Of a DNA stretch of 64,000 nt, positions 25,266-33,768 are shown one piece after another. Origin of the DNA: Bin87 sp034420475 (GTDB taxonomy: Bacteria; Chloroflexota; Dehalococcoidia; Lucifugimonadales; UBA3495); contig DAOULH010000011.1 in NCBI GenBank assembly GCA_034420475.1, positions 1-64,000 on the forward strand, in the 5' to 3' direction. The position numbers and the translations under genes were made by a program. Within the stretch, counting starts at the first letter, position 1, and each line of letters opens with the position of its first letter. The notes below the pieces were generated by a model. The model was given only the letters and a program-made list of their open reading frames with translations. It did no database searches and was not told the origin of the DNA.

Positions 25266-26408
25266 ATGAGCGCATTTTCCAGCCATACCATTCCCAACCG
25301 CGTTGTCGTCGCCATGAGCGGCGGCGTCGACTCTTCCGTGGCCGCGCTGCTGCTGCACCGGCAGGGCTGCGACGTCATCGGCGTGACGATGAAGCTGTAC
25401 GACATCGACCAGGCGGACCTGCCGGAGTACTACCGGGGCTGCTGCACGCTGGACGACGTGGAAGACGCCCGCGCCGTCTGCCGCATCCTGGGCGTGCCTC
25501 ACTATGTGCTGAACGTGCAGCGGGAGTTCCGCGCCTTCGTCATCGACTATTTCCGCCGGGAGTACGAGAACGGGCGGACGCCTCACCCGTGCATTGCCTG
25601 CAACGACAAGATCAAGTTCAGCTTCCTGGCCCAGCGCGCCCGGATGCTCCAGGCGTCACACGTCGCCACCGGCCACTACGCGCGCATCGAGGCTGACGCG
25701 GCCGGCGGGTGGGCGCTCAAGCGCGGCGTGGACGCGGACAAGGACCAATCCTACGTGCTGTTCGGGATGCGGCAGGAGCAGTTGGCGGCTACCCTCATGC
25801 CCGTGGGTCACTACCCGAAGTCGGAGATCCGCCGCCTGGCAATGGAGGCCGGGTTCCCCAACGCGGACAAGCCGGACAGCCAGGACATCTGCTTCATCCC
25901 CACCGGCGACTACCGGGAGTTCCTGCGGGAGCGCACCGACGAGCGCCCTGGCGACATCGTGGACGCCGACGGCAACGTGCTGGGGGCTCACCAGGGCATC
26001 CAGTACTTCACCGTGGGCCAGCGCCGCGGCCTGGGCCTGTCCGGTGGTCCGCCGCGTTTCGTGATCCGGCTGGAACCGGATACACGCCAGGTGGTGGTAG
26101 GCTCCGAAACGGACCTGTACCGGGACACGCTGTACGCTGATCCGGTATCGTGGGTTTCCGCTGTTCCCCCGGTCGGGCCGGTGGATGTGACCGTCAAGAT
26201 ACGCTACAAGTTCGCGGAGGCGCCGGCCACTGTTACCGCCATCGGTGACGGCGCGCTGGTTCGGTTCCGGGAACCGCAGCGGGCGATCACCCCGGGGCAG
26301 GCGGCGGTGTTCTACCAGGGCGATACCGTCCTGGGCGGCGGCCCCATCGCCGGCCACGAACCGGCGACGCATACCGAAATCGCGGACGCCGCGCTGGTCA
26401 ATGCCTGA
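25266..26408 (+). CDS. mnmA: tRNA-specific 2-thiouridylase MnmA
   Basis: A 380-residue PP-loop enzyme that thiolates U34 of Lys, Glu and Gln tRNAs using persulfide sulfur. The PP-loop motif AMSGGVDSSVAALLL (residues 16-30), catalytic Cys C112 in HPCIACNDKIKF and the second Cys C209 in SQDICFIPTGDYREFL are visible, followed by the C-terminal barrel domains (FTVGQRRGLGLSGGPPRF). Length fits the family. The gene overlaps rnhB by eight bases. Confidence 0.97.
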   Translation: MSAFSSHTIPNRVVVAMSGGVDSSVAALLLHRQGCDVIGVTMKLYDIDQADLPEYYRGCCTLDDVEDARAVCRILGVPHYVLNVQREFRAFVIDYFRREYENGRTPHPCIACNDKIKFSFLAQRARMLQASHVATGHYARIEADAAGGWALKRGVDADKDQSYVLFGMRQEQLAATLMPVGHYPKSEIRRLAMEAGFPNADKPDSQDICFIPTGDYREFLRERTDERPGDIVDADGNVLGAHQGIQYFTVGQRRGLGLSGGPPRFVIRLEPDTRQVVVGSETDLYRDTLYADPVSWVSAVPPVGPVDVTVKIRYKFAEAPATVTAIGDGALVRFREPQRAITPGQAAVFYQGDTVLGGGPIAGHEPATHTEIADAALVNA

Positions 26409-27042
26409 CCTGTCCCTGGAAACGGACTTCCGTGTCCAGGGCCATCGTCTGATCGCCGGCGTGGACGAGGCCGGGCGCGGGCCGCTGGCCGGGCCGGTGG
26501 CAGCCGCCGCCGTCATCCTGCCTCCGGACCTGAGGGGCGATGAGCCGTGGCTGGCGGCAATCGACGACAGCAAGCGGCTTTCGGAGCGGCGGCGCACGGA
26601 GGCCGCAGCATTGATACGAGAGAACTCCCTGGCTTGCGCGGTGGAACTGATCTCACCCGAGATAATCGACCACATCGGCATCGGCCAGGCCGTGATCAGA
26701 GCGATGTTGACGGCGGTGGACCGTCTGCGACCGGCCCCCCACGCCCTGCTGATGGACTGGGTGCCCATCAAGGAGTGCCCGCTGCCGCATCGGACTGTGG
26801 TCAAGGGGGATGCGAAGTCGCTGTCCATAGCGGCGGCCAGCATCCTGGCGAAGGTGGCCCGCGATGAGTTGATGGTTCGCGCAGAGGGCTGCTACCCGGG
26901 ATACGGGTTCGCCAAGCATAAGGGCTATGCCACGCGCGCGCACCTGCGCAGCCTGTCTGAACTGGGGCCGAGCCCCATACACCGACGTTCCTTCAGCCCG
27001 TTGCGACAGGGCCGGCTGCTCTCCGATGCCGACGCCCGATGA
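26401..27042 (+). CDS. rnhB: Ribonuclease HII
   Basis: A 213-residue RNase HII that cleaves ribonucleotides in RNA-DNA hybrids. The ATG at 26401 overlaps mnmA and is preferred to the much longer frame. Catalytic acids are D22/E23 in GVDEAGRGPLAGP, D119 in LLMDW and D137 in KGDAKSLSIAAASILAKV. GYGFAKHKGYATRAH is the usual C-terminal block. It overlaps yraN by 17 bases. Confidence 0.96.
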   Translation: MPDLSLETDFRVQGHRLIAGVDEAGRGPLAGPVAAAAVILPPDLRGDEPWLAAIDDSKRLSERRRTEAAALIRENSLACAVELISPEIIDHIGIGQAVIRAMLTAVDRLRPAPHALLMDWVPIKECPLPHRTVVKGDAKSLSIAAASILAKVARDELMVRAEGCYPGYGFAKHKGYATRAHLRSLSELGPSPIHRRSFSPLRQGRLLSDADAR

Positions 27043-27430
27043 CCCCCGGGAGGCTTCCGCACTCTCCTCGCGCCGGATTGGCAAAATCGGCGAGGAGTTG
27101 GCGCGGCATCACCTTGAGGCCAGGGGGTACTGCGTCGTTGCGACCAACTACCGCTGCCGGTGGGGCGAGATCGACCTGGTAGCCCGCGAGGGGCGGGAGT
27201 GGGTTTTCGTCGAGGTGCGCACGCGCCGGAGCGGCGCCTACGGCTCGCCCGAGGAGTCGCTGACCCAGACCAAAGCATACCGCCTCATCCTGGCGGCGCA
27301 GGACTTTCTGTTGCGTCATGCAGAAGCCGATGCGGACCCGGAGTGGCGCATCGACCTGGTGGCCGTTCGTTTGGGCGCGGGTCGGAGGGTGATCAGCATC
27401 CAGCACCTGACCAGCGTGGTTTCGGAATAG
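27026..27430 (+). CDS. YraN family (UPF0102) endonuclease-like protein
   Basis: A 134-residue YraN protein with a PD-(D/E)XK-like fold. The sequence GKIGEELARHHLEARGY, WGEIDLVAREG and VFVEVRTRRSGAYGSPEES gives the E, D and E-x-K/R pattern (the usual VEVK is VEVR). C-terminal WRIDLVAV fits. The gene lies last in the mnmA-rnhB-yraN run; rnhB-yraN adjacency is common in bacteria. Function is undetermined; DNA repair or processing is suggested. Confidence 0.93.
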   Translation: MPTPDDPREASALSSRRIGKIGEELARHHLEARGYCVVATNYRCRWGEIDLVAREGREWVFVEVRTRRSGAYGSPEESLTQTKAYRLILAAQDFLLRHAEADADPEWRIDLVAVRLGAGRRVISIQHLTSVVSE

Positions 27431-28003
27431 CGGCCGACCACGGCTGCAATCCTGCCAGTCTCCACCGTGTGATTTGTCGAGCCGGAGGCCCACTATGACA
27501 ACCAAACCCGCTGCTCATGGTGAGCCTGTCGAACCATCAACCACCGCGACGAACATACTTCTACAAGCTCATAACGAGCGGAAAAGGGTCAGGCGGTGAT
27601 TTTGCAATCATCCTGGGCCGGACACCAGGACCTTTCCAAAGTCCTTACCCCCGGCGATCAATCGTCAGAGTCAGGACGTGTATGCGCAAGCTGCTCACCA
27701 TCGGCAACGCCATCGTCAAATCCAACACCCCTGGCAAAACCCTGGTGCTGCCGCTGCCGCCTGACTCCTTGACCTTCAAGACAGTTGCTGATTCTGACGT
27801 TCCCTCGTCGCAAACCGGGTCGCCGCAAACCGGGTCCGTATGGGGGCCTGGTCCTTTCTGGGCTGTACCCGTCTGACGCTCACGCCGCTTTGCCTGCGGT
27901 CTGTTATACTGCCCGTCGCCGCTTTCGGGCCGGGCGCAGGTTTGCCACCGCCTCGGTCCGCATCGCATGTACATAGATCACCACAGAGGAGACCGATCTC
28001 AAG
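27431..28003. other. Gene-poor 573-bp gap with repeat and transposase-relic sequence
   Basis: No convincing intact gene. At about 27511-27541 lies GCTCATGGTGAGCCTGTCG, which looks like the widespread short intergenic repeat ending in GTCGAACCAT. At 27682-27745 a short frame reads MRKLLTIGNAIVKSNTP (see separate entry). A TATACT box at 27905 may serve aprA. The duplicated GTCGCAAACCGGGT near 27805-27830 is a small direct repeat. Confidence 0.6.
27661..27810 (+). pseudogene. Probable degraded IS110-family transposase C-terminus
   Basis: The frame reads RTCMRKLLTIGNAIVKSNTP, matching the usual C-terminal end of IS110/IS116-type transposases (xACMRKLLxILNAxxxxxTPW). After this a frame change is needed to reach LDLQDSC followed by a stop at about 27790, a plausible original terminus. 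The upstream catalytic domain is absent, so only a remnant is present. Confidence 0.45.
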
Positions 28004-29863
28004 ATGGCTGAACCAACTACCCGCATCGTTGAAAGCGACGTCCTGATCATCGGCGGCGGCATGTCCGGCTGCGGCGCGGCAATCGAGGCTCGCTATTGGG
28101 GCGGCGACGACCTGCGCATCGTCATGGTGGACAAAGCCGCCACCGACCGCAGCGGAGCCGTAGGCGAGGGTCTGTCCGCCATCAACATGTACATGGGGAT
28201 GCGCCACGGCTGGAACCAGCCGGAAGACTACGTCGAGTACGTCCGCAACGACATGATGGGTATCTCCCGCGAGGACCTGGTGTACGATGTGGCCCGCCAC
28301 GTTGACAGCAGCGTCCACATGTTCGAGGAGTGGGGCCTCCCCTTCTGGTACGACGACGAAGGGCTGTACGTCCGCGAGGGCCGCTGGCAGGTTATGATCC
28401 ACGGCGAGGCCTACAAGCCCATCGTGTCCGAGGCAACCAAGAAAGTCATCGGACCCGAAGACCACTTCGAGCGGGTGTTCATCTCCCACCTTTTCACCGA
28501 CGCCGACGACTCGAACCGGATCGCCGGGGCAGTCGGCTTCGGCGTCCGCGAGGACGTGATCTACATCTTCAAGGCGCGCTCGGTCATCAGCGCCGCCGGC
28601 GGCGCCACCGCCCTGTTCCGTCCCCGCAGCGTCGGTGAGGGGATGGGCCGCACCTGGTACTCCATCTTCGACACCGGCTCAGTGTATGGACTGGTGATCC
28701 CGGTGGGGGCAGAGATGACCCAGATGGAGCACCGCTTCGTCCCCAGCCGTTTCAAGGACTCCTACGGACCGGTGGGCGCATGGTCCCAGCTCTTCCGCGC
28801 CGACCTGACCAACGCCGCCGGCGACAACTACTTCATCAACCGGCTGCCCGAGCTCAAGAAGTACGACCCCTACGGATCCGCGTTCCCCACCCCCACGCCG
28901 CTGCGCAACCACCTGCTCTGGACGGAGATCCAGGCCGGCAACGGCCCCATCCAGCTGAAAACCCCGGAGGCCATCGACGCGTTGGCCGCCGGCGACGAGG
29001 AACGCAAGCGGGAGATCATCGTCGAAGCGTGGGAAGACTTCCTGGACATGACCATCTCCCAGGCCATCCTCTGGGCGGCGCACAACATCGCCCCCGAAGA
29101 ACGTCCTTCGGAGGTCGTGCTGGCCGAGCCGTACATCATGGGCAGCCACAGCGGTGAGTCCGGCGCGTGGGTCAGCGGTCCCGAGGACGTTGCGCCCGAC
29201 GGATACCACTGGGGCTACAACAAGATGACCACCGTGCAGGGTCTGTTTGCCGCCGGCGACGGCGTCGGAGCCTGCCCGCACAAGTTCTCGTCCGGTTCGT
29301 TCACCGAGGGACGACTGGCCGGGAAGTCTGCCGTGATCTACGCCATGGACCACCCAAACCAGCCCAGGACCGACGACCGCCAGATCGACGAGCTCAAGCG
29401 GCAGGTCTGGGCGCCGATGGTCACCTTCGAGGAGAACCAGTACGCTTCCTCCAACCCCGAGGTGAACCCCAACTACCTGCTGCCCAGGCAAGGCCTGTTC
29501 CGCCTGCAAAAGCTGATGGACGAGTACGTGGCCGGCGTATCCGCTGGGTTCACCACCAATGAGAACACCATGCTGCGCGGCTTGGAGCTCCTGGGCATGT
29601 TCCGGGAAGACCTGGAGAAGCTGGGCGCCCGCAACCGCCACGAACTGCTGCGCTGCCACGAGCTCATCCACCGCGCCTGGGTCGGCGAGGCCCACCTGCG
29701 CCACATGCTGCACCGCAAGGAAACCCGTTGGCCGGGCTTCTACTACCGCAGCGACTACCCCGAAATGGACGAGGGCAGCTGGAAGGTGTTCGTCAACTCC
29801 CGCTACGACGCCGAAAAGGGCGAGTGGAGCGTGTTCACCCGCGACTGCCCGCAGGTGTTTTAG
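28004..29863 (+). CDS. aprA: Adenylylsulfate reductase alpha subunit (AprA) or AprA-like flavoprotein
   Basis: A 619-residue FAD protein closely following AprA, which interconverts adenylylsulfate and sulfite plus AMP. GGGMSGCGAAIEARYWG (FAD fold, 17-33), DRSGAVGEGLSAIN, MFEEWGLPFW, GRWQVMIHGEAYK, RPRSVGEGMGRTWY, MEHRFVPSRFKDSYGPVGAW, PYIMGSHSGESGAWVSGPED and HKFSSGSFTEGRLAGKSA are all recognisable in AprA order. Normally aprB (iron-sulfur subunit) sits directly upstream; it is absent here. The next genes are a maleylpyruvate-isomerase-fold protein and TfoX. The electron partner and direction are unknown. Confidence 0.85.
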   Translation: MAEPTTRIVESDVLIIGGGMSGCGAAIEARYWGGDDLRIVMVDKAATDRSGAVGEGLSAINMYMGMRHGWNQPEDYVEYVRNDMMGISREDLVYDVARHVDSSVHMFEEWGLPFWYDDEGLYVREGRWQVMIHGEAYKPIVSEATKKVIGPEDHFERVFISHLFTDADDSNRIAGAVGFGVREDVIYIFKARSVISAAGGATALFRPRSVGEGMGRTWYSIFDTGSVYGLVIPVGAEMTQMEHRFVPSRFKDSYGPVGAWSQLFRADLTNAAGDNYFINRLPELKKYDPYGSAFPTPTPLRNHLLWTEIQAGNGPIQLKTPEAIDALAAGDEERKREIIVEAWEDFLDMTISQAILWAAHNIAPEERPSEVVLAEPYIMGSHSGESGAWVSGPEDVAPDGYHWGYNKMTTVQGLFAAGDGVGACPHKFSSGSFTEGRLAGKSAVIYAMDHPNQPRTDDRQIDELKRQVWAPMVTFEENQYASSNPEVNPNYLLPRQGLFRLQKLMDEYVAGVSAGFTTNENTMLRGLELLGMFREDLEKLGARNRHELLRCHELIHRAWVGEAHLRHMLHRKETRWPGFYYRSDYPEMDEGSWKVFVNSRYDAEKGEWSVFTRDCPQVF

Positions 29864-29864
29864 T

Positions 29865-30467
29865 GTGACTGCTGAAGCGCCAACTCCTGACCCGGTAGGC
29901 CAGCTGGAACGGGTTACCCATCGCACCAAAGCAGTGGCCAGCGGCGTAACCCAGGCTCAGGCTGCGGACGCGACGCCCTGCTCCCAGTGGAGCGTGCTGG
30001 ATTTGTTCAACCACCTCATCGGCGGGCTGGAGTTCACCGCCGGCTGCATCACCGGCGACGTGCCCGACATTCGCCCCAACGAGGCCGAGAGCAGTTATCA
30101 GGGCGAAACCGACATTGCCGTTCTGATCCGGGCCTACCACGCCGCAGTTGATCGCGCGCTGGAACTCGCCGCCAACCCCGACGCCCTGGAGCGGACGGCA
30201 ATGACCCCCTTCGGCGAGATGCCGGTAGCGCGCATTATGATGGGCACGGTGCTGGATCAACTTGTCCACTGTTGGGATCTGGCCCGGGCCACCGGGCAGG
30301 ACACTACCCTGGACGGCGAGATGGTCGAGTTCGCCTACGGGATGCTGGTGTCCGGCGGCTTTGCCGATATGGGCCGGCAGGCCGGCTTTGTCGGCGCCGC
30401 GGTCGCCGTGCCTGATTCCGCCAGCACGCAGGATAAGATGATCGGCTACATGGGCCGACAGCCCTAG
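29865..30467 (+). CDS. TIGR03086-type metal-binding protein (mycothiol-dependent isomerase fold)
   Basis: A 200-residue DinB-superfamily protein. The start is the GTG two bases after the aprA stop; the longer upstream frame lies inside aprA. WSVLDLFNHLIGGLEFTAG and LVHCWDLARATGQD supply the usual three metal-ligand histidines/acids of the TIGR03086/MDMPI-N fold. Members are frequent in Actinobacteria and Chloroflexota; exact reaction unknown. Close spacing suggests expression with aprA. Confidence 0.85.
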   Translation: MTAEAPTPDPVGQLERVTHRTKAVASGVTQAQAADATPCSQWSVLDLFNHLIGGLEFTAGCITGDVPDIRPNEAESSYQGETDIAVLIRAYHAAVDRALELAANPDALERTAMTPFGEMPVARIMMGTVLDQLVHCWDLARATGQDTTLDGEMVEFAYGMLVSGGFADMGRQAGFVGAAVAVPDSASTQDKMIGYMGRQP

Positions 30468-30479
30468 CCGAAAGCGGCC

Positions 30480-30809
30480 ATGGCCTACGACGAATCGCTG
30501 GCCGCCCGGGTCAAGGAAACTCTTTCCGGACACCCTGATATTGCCGAGCGCAAGATGTTCGGAGGCTTGGCGTTCATGCTGGCCGGCAATATGTGCTGCT
30601 GCGTGACCGACCAGGGTTTGATGGTACGAGTTGGACCGGAGGGCTACGAGGAAGCGTTGGCCCTGCCCCACGCCGGCGTCATGTCCATGACCGGTCGACC
30701 GATGCGCGGCTGGGTGCTGGTGCAACCGGCAGGACTGGAGTCAGACGCCGGCTTGAACCAGTGGGTAGGACGAGGCGCCGAGTTCGCCGCTACCCTGCCG
30801 GCGAAATAG
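30480..30809 (+). CDS. TfoX/Sxy N-terminal domain protein
   Basis: A 109-residue protein with the TfoX N-terminal domain: MAYDESLAARVKETLSG, ERKMFGGLAFMLAGNMCC and the closing GWVLVQPAGLE. Bacterial stand-alone domains are small proteins of unclear role, distinct from the competence regulator. Starts 12 bases after the preceding stop, completing a short aprA-TIGR03086-tfoX run. Confidence 0.88.
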   Translation: MAYDESLAARVKETLSGHPDIAERKMFGGLAFMLAGNMCCCVTDQGLMVRVGPEGYEEALALPHAGVMSMTGRPMRGWVLVQPAGLESDAGLNQWVGRGAEFAATLPAK

Positions 30810-30821
30810 CATGTCCGGGTG

Positions 30822-31130
30822 TCAGTCGTCAGCGGGAGCCGGCGCCGCCGGTTCAGCGTTCGGCAACGGAACAATGGCCTGGCTGCCGTCGGCGTGCACG
30901 TGCCGGTAAAGCAAGCTGATTGCCTTCAACAACTCCTGGTGCCGGCGTTCATTGGCCTCTTCCATTTCTCGGAACCGCCGGTCAATATCCTTGTCCCGAC
31001 GGTTAGTGTCGCGGATGTACCAGCCGACAATCAGAGATATGACCAGTGAAAAGTAGGCAAACCAGATGCCGGCGAAAATCCCCAGCACTTGCCACAGGTC
31101 TGAATACGTCACTAGGTTAGCGGTTTCCAC
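30822..31130 (-). CDS. Small membrane protein with charged C-terminal helix
   Basis: A 102-residue protein with one transmembrane segment (about residues 15-38, GIFAGIWFAYFSLVISLIVG), then a charged coil (NRRDKDIDRRFREMEEANER) and a Pro/Ala-rich end. It resembles in layout the tandem pair at 10804-11326. Converges on the TfoX gene. No family recognised. Confidence 0.5.
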   Translation of the reverse strand: METANLVTYSDLWQVLGIFAGIWFAYFSLVISLIVGWYIRDTNRRDKDIDRRFREMEEANERRHQELLKAISLLYRHVHADGSQAIVPLPNAEPAAPAPADD

Positions 31131-31237
31131 TCATTCCCCGCTTGGCGTGGCTTATCGTTCTTCGCCCCGCCGGCTTCGCTTTATCGTATCATCACCTCGG
31201 CAACCGGACAATCGCCACACTGATGGAGAACCATCTG

Positions 31238-32083
31238 ATGCAAGCCATCGATATGCACATCCACGTGCCCCGTGAACCGGGGCTGCCCGAGATCGAAATT
31301 GAGGCGGAACTGTTGCGTTACTTCCGGGCGCCGCCGCCGCCCACGGATCCGGCGGAGATGGCCGACAAGTTCCGCGAACTGGACCTGTTCGGCGTGATTT
31401 TCTCGGTGGACACCACCACCAACACCGGCGAGAAACCGGACAGCAACGACTGGGTAGCCAGCATCGTCAACTCACACCCCGAGCAGTTCATGGGGTTCGC
31501 CTCGGTGGACCCGTGGTTGGGCAAGGCAGCCTGCTACGAGCTGGAGCGGTCGGTGAAGGAGCTTGGGCTGAAGGGGTTGAAACTGCATCCCATTCATCAG
31601 GCCTTTTTCCCCAACGACACAAAGTTTTACCCGTTATATGAGGTGGCCGACGGTCTGGGCATCCCGGTGCTGTTCCACTCCGGGTTCGCCGGCGCTGGCT
31701 CGGGCACGCCGGGCGGCAGCGGCCTCAAGCTGAAATACAGCCAACCCATACCCTGCTTTGACGACGTGGCCGCCGACTTCCCGAACATGACCATCATCAT
31801 GGCCCACCCCGCCTGGCCCTGGATCGACGAGCAAATCGCCGTGGCCCTGCATAAATCCAACGTCTTCCTGGATCTGTCCGGCTGGATGCCCCGGTTCATA
31901 CCGGAAACACTGATCCGGGAGACCAATACGCGGTTACAGGACAAGGTGATGTTCGGTTCCGACTACCCGTTCATCCAGCCGGACAACTGGCTGGCGGATT
32001 TCCAGAACCTCCAAATGCGCGACCACGTGATCCCCAAGGTGCTCCTGGAAAACGCCCGCCGCGCGCTCAACGTCCCCGCCTGA
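31238..32083 (+). CDS. Amidohydrolase family protein (metal-dependent TIM barrel)
   Basis: A 281-residue amidohydrolase-2 type protein. The ATG at 31238 has GGAG nine bases upstream and gives MQAIDMHIHVP, with the HxH metal motif at once after the start. KGLKLHPIHQAF (ligand histidine), MTIIMAHPAWPW and VMFGSDYPF (catalytic aspartate) follow in family order. Many members are decarboxylases or hydrolases of small aromatic or lactone acids. Stands alone; substrate unknown. Confidence 0.88.
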   Translation: MQAIDMHIHVPREPGLPEIEIEAELLRYFRAPPPPTDPAEMADKFRELDLFGVIFSVDTTTNTGEKPDSNDWVASIVNSHPEQFMGFASVDPWLGKAACYELERSVKELGLKGLKLHPIHQAFFPNDTKFYPLYEVADGLGIPVLFHSGFAGAGSGTPGGSGLKLKYSQPIPCFDDVAADFPNMTIIMAHPAWPWIDEQIAVALHKSNVFLDLSGWMPRFIPETLIRETNTRLQDKVMFGSDYPFIQPDNWLADFQNLQMRDHVIPKVLLENARRALNVPA

Positions 32084-32225
32084 TTGCAGTGCCGCGAGTT
32101 TCGGGTGCATCCCGGCCCGGGTAAGACCGGGTTGCGTGAAGTCGGCGGAGCCTGAATGGTCAGGCAATCCCCACGGCGAGGCCGGGCGTATGCGGTATGG
32201 AATACCAAGATTAGAGGTTGCCACC

Positions 32226-33692
32226 ATGACGAAATGGGTCGCCGCCATCGCCATCCTGCTCATTATTGTCGGTTCGTTCGCTTTCGAGGCGAGAAGCGCC
32301 GATGCCCAACAGGCGATCACCGTCACCGAACAGGGCGTCGAAAACCAGTTTCCCGATGGCTTGCGCTTCTACCTGCAAGCCGAAAGCTCCAGTCCGATTG
32401 AGGAAATCCGCGTCTACGTCCGCAAGCTGGGTCAGTCCAGCCGCAGCGTGTATCGCACCGTGGAGTTTGAGCCGGGCGAGCGCATCTCCGGCGAGGCCCT
32501 GTTCCAGAGCAAGACGGCCAACGAGTTTATACCCGCGGGAACCCGGCTTTCGTATTACTTTGACATCCGCACGGCCGATGGGCAAAGGCTGGAAACCGAG
32601 CCGGACGTCCTGGTGTACCTGAACCGCGGCCTGGACTGGGATAAGGTTTCTGATGACCTGATCAACGTCTACTACTACCGTCATACGAGTCAATCGGAGG
32701 AGCGGGCCCAACAGGTGCTGGAGGTCGCCGCGGACACCTACGCCCACATGGGGCCGATCTTGGGCGTGGAGTTGACCGAGCCCATGAACCTGGTGGTCTA
32801 TTCGGACTACGCAGACATGCGCGTCGCCCTGCCACCCAAGTCCCGGGTGGCTGCGCAACAACTGCGCACCCTGGGCCAGGCGTTCACCAACGAGCGGACG
32901 TTGTTGGTCGATGGATCCAACGACGTGTTTATCGGCGACAATATACTGAGCACCACGGCCCACGAGTTCACGCACCTGCTGGTGGCAGACGCCGCGGGAA
33001 CCGCCTTCGGCCAGGTTCACGTGTGGTTGAACGAAGGCCTGGCGGTGTATTCGGAAGGCGAGGACAACACGGATTTTGGCCGGTTCGTGAACACCGCCAT
33101 ACGCAACGACGCTGTGCCGCCGCTGGCCAGCCTGCGCACCTACTCCGGCACACCCGAGGAAACGCTGCGCAACTACGGTTTGGGCCACTCTGTGGTGACG
33201 TACATGCTAGACACTTACGGCACGGAGAAAATGACCCGGCTGTTTGACGCCATCCGCACCATGCACAACTTCGAAAAGTCGTTGGAAGCGGCCTACGGGC
33301 TCACCATCATAGAACTGGACAACGAGTGGAGGGAATCGCTGGGCCTGTCCCCGCGCGAATTGTCCACGCCGGTGTTGCCGGCTTTCCAGGCGATACCCAC
33401 CCGTCGCCCGACACCGACACCCGCGGGGTTGGCTCAGCAGGCCCCGGCGCCTCAGGCCCCGGCGTCGCCGACTGCTGCGCCCGTGCCCACCAGCGAACCG
33501 GCGCCCACGTACACACCCATGCCGGCTCCCACCACCACAACGCCGTCCACAACGCCGTCCGGAGGCGGCTGCAGCGCGCCGCCTCCGGGACCAACGAGCC
33601 GGAACCTTCCCACGGAACTGGCGTCGGCCGCGCTGCTGGCCGGGCCGCTGGGGCTGCTGGCTTTGGGTGCAGCACGGCGGCGACGGCGGTGA
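32226..33692 (+). CDS. Secreted/membrane-anchored HEXXH metallopeptidase
   Basis: A 488-residue protein with an N-terminal signal or anchor (WVAAIAILLIIVGSFAF), a beta-rich domain, then a gluzincin zinc site: HEFTH at 246-250 and third ligand E270 in VWLNEGLAVY. A Pro/Thr-rich linker (about residues 385-445) and a C-terminal hydrophobic stretch LASAALLAGPLGLLALGAA ending RRRRR would anchor it. The catalytic domain resembles peptidase MA-type enzymes. Likely an extracellular-facing protease. GAGG precedes the start by about eight bases. Confidence 0.85.
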   Translation: MTKWVAAIAILLIIVGSFAFEARSADAQQAITVTEQGVENQFPDGLRFYLQAESSSPIEEIRVYVRKLGQSSRSVYRTVEFEPGERISGEALFQSKTANEFIPAGTRLSYYFDIRTADGQRLETEPDVLVYLNRGLDWDKVSDDLINVYYYRHTSQSEERAQQVLEVAADTYAHMGPILGVELTEPMNLVVYSDYADMRVALPPKSRVAAQQLRTLGQAFTNERTLLVDGSNDVFIGDNILSTTAHEFTHLLVADAAGTAFGQVHVWLNEGLAVYSEGEDNTDFGRFVNTAIRNDAVPPLASLRTYSGTPEETLRNYGLGHSVVTYMLDTYGTEKMTRLFDAIRTMHNFEKSLEAAYGLTIIELDNEWRESLGLSPRELSTPVLPAFQAIPTRRPTPTPAGLAQQAPAPQAPASPTAAPVPTSEPAPTYTPMPAPTTTTPSTTPSGGGCSAPPPGPTSRNLPTELASAALLAGPLGLLALGAARRRRR

Positions 33693-33768
33693 GCGGAAAC
33701 AACTGACCAACTGAACCAGAACATTGTCTGACCGGGGGTTCTTCCCCGCCGGCCCAGGAGGTATTGAT

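Noticed and set aside
27517..27876. 119-codon frame as a real gene
   Set aside because: It starts inside a short dispersed repeat and contains only a transposase-like fragment; treated as a relic.
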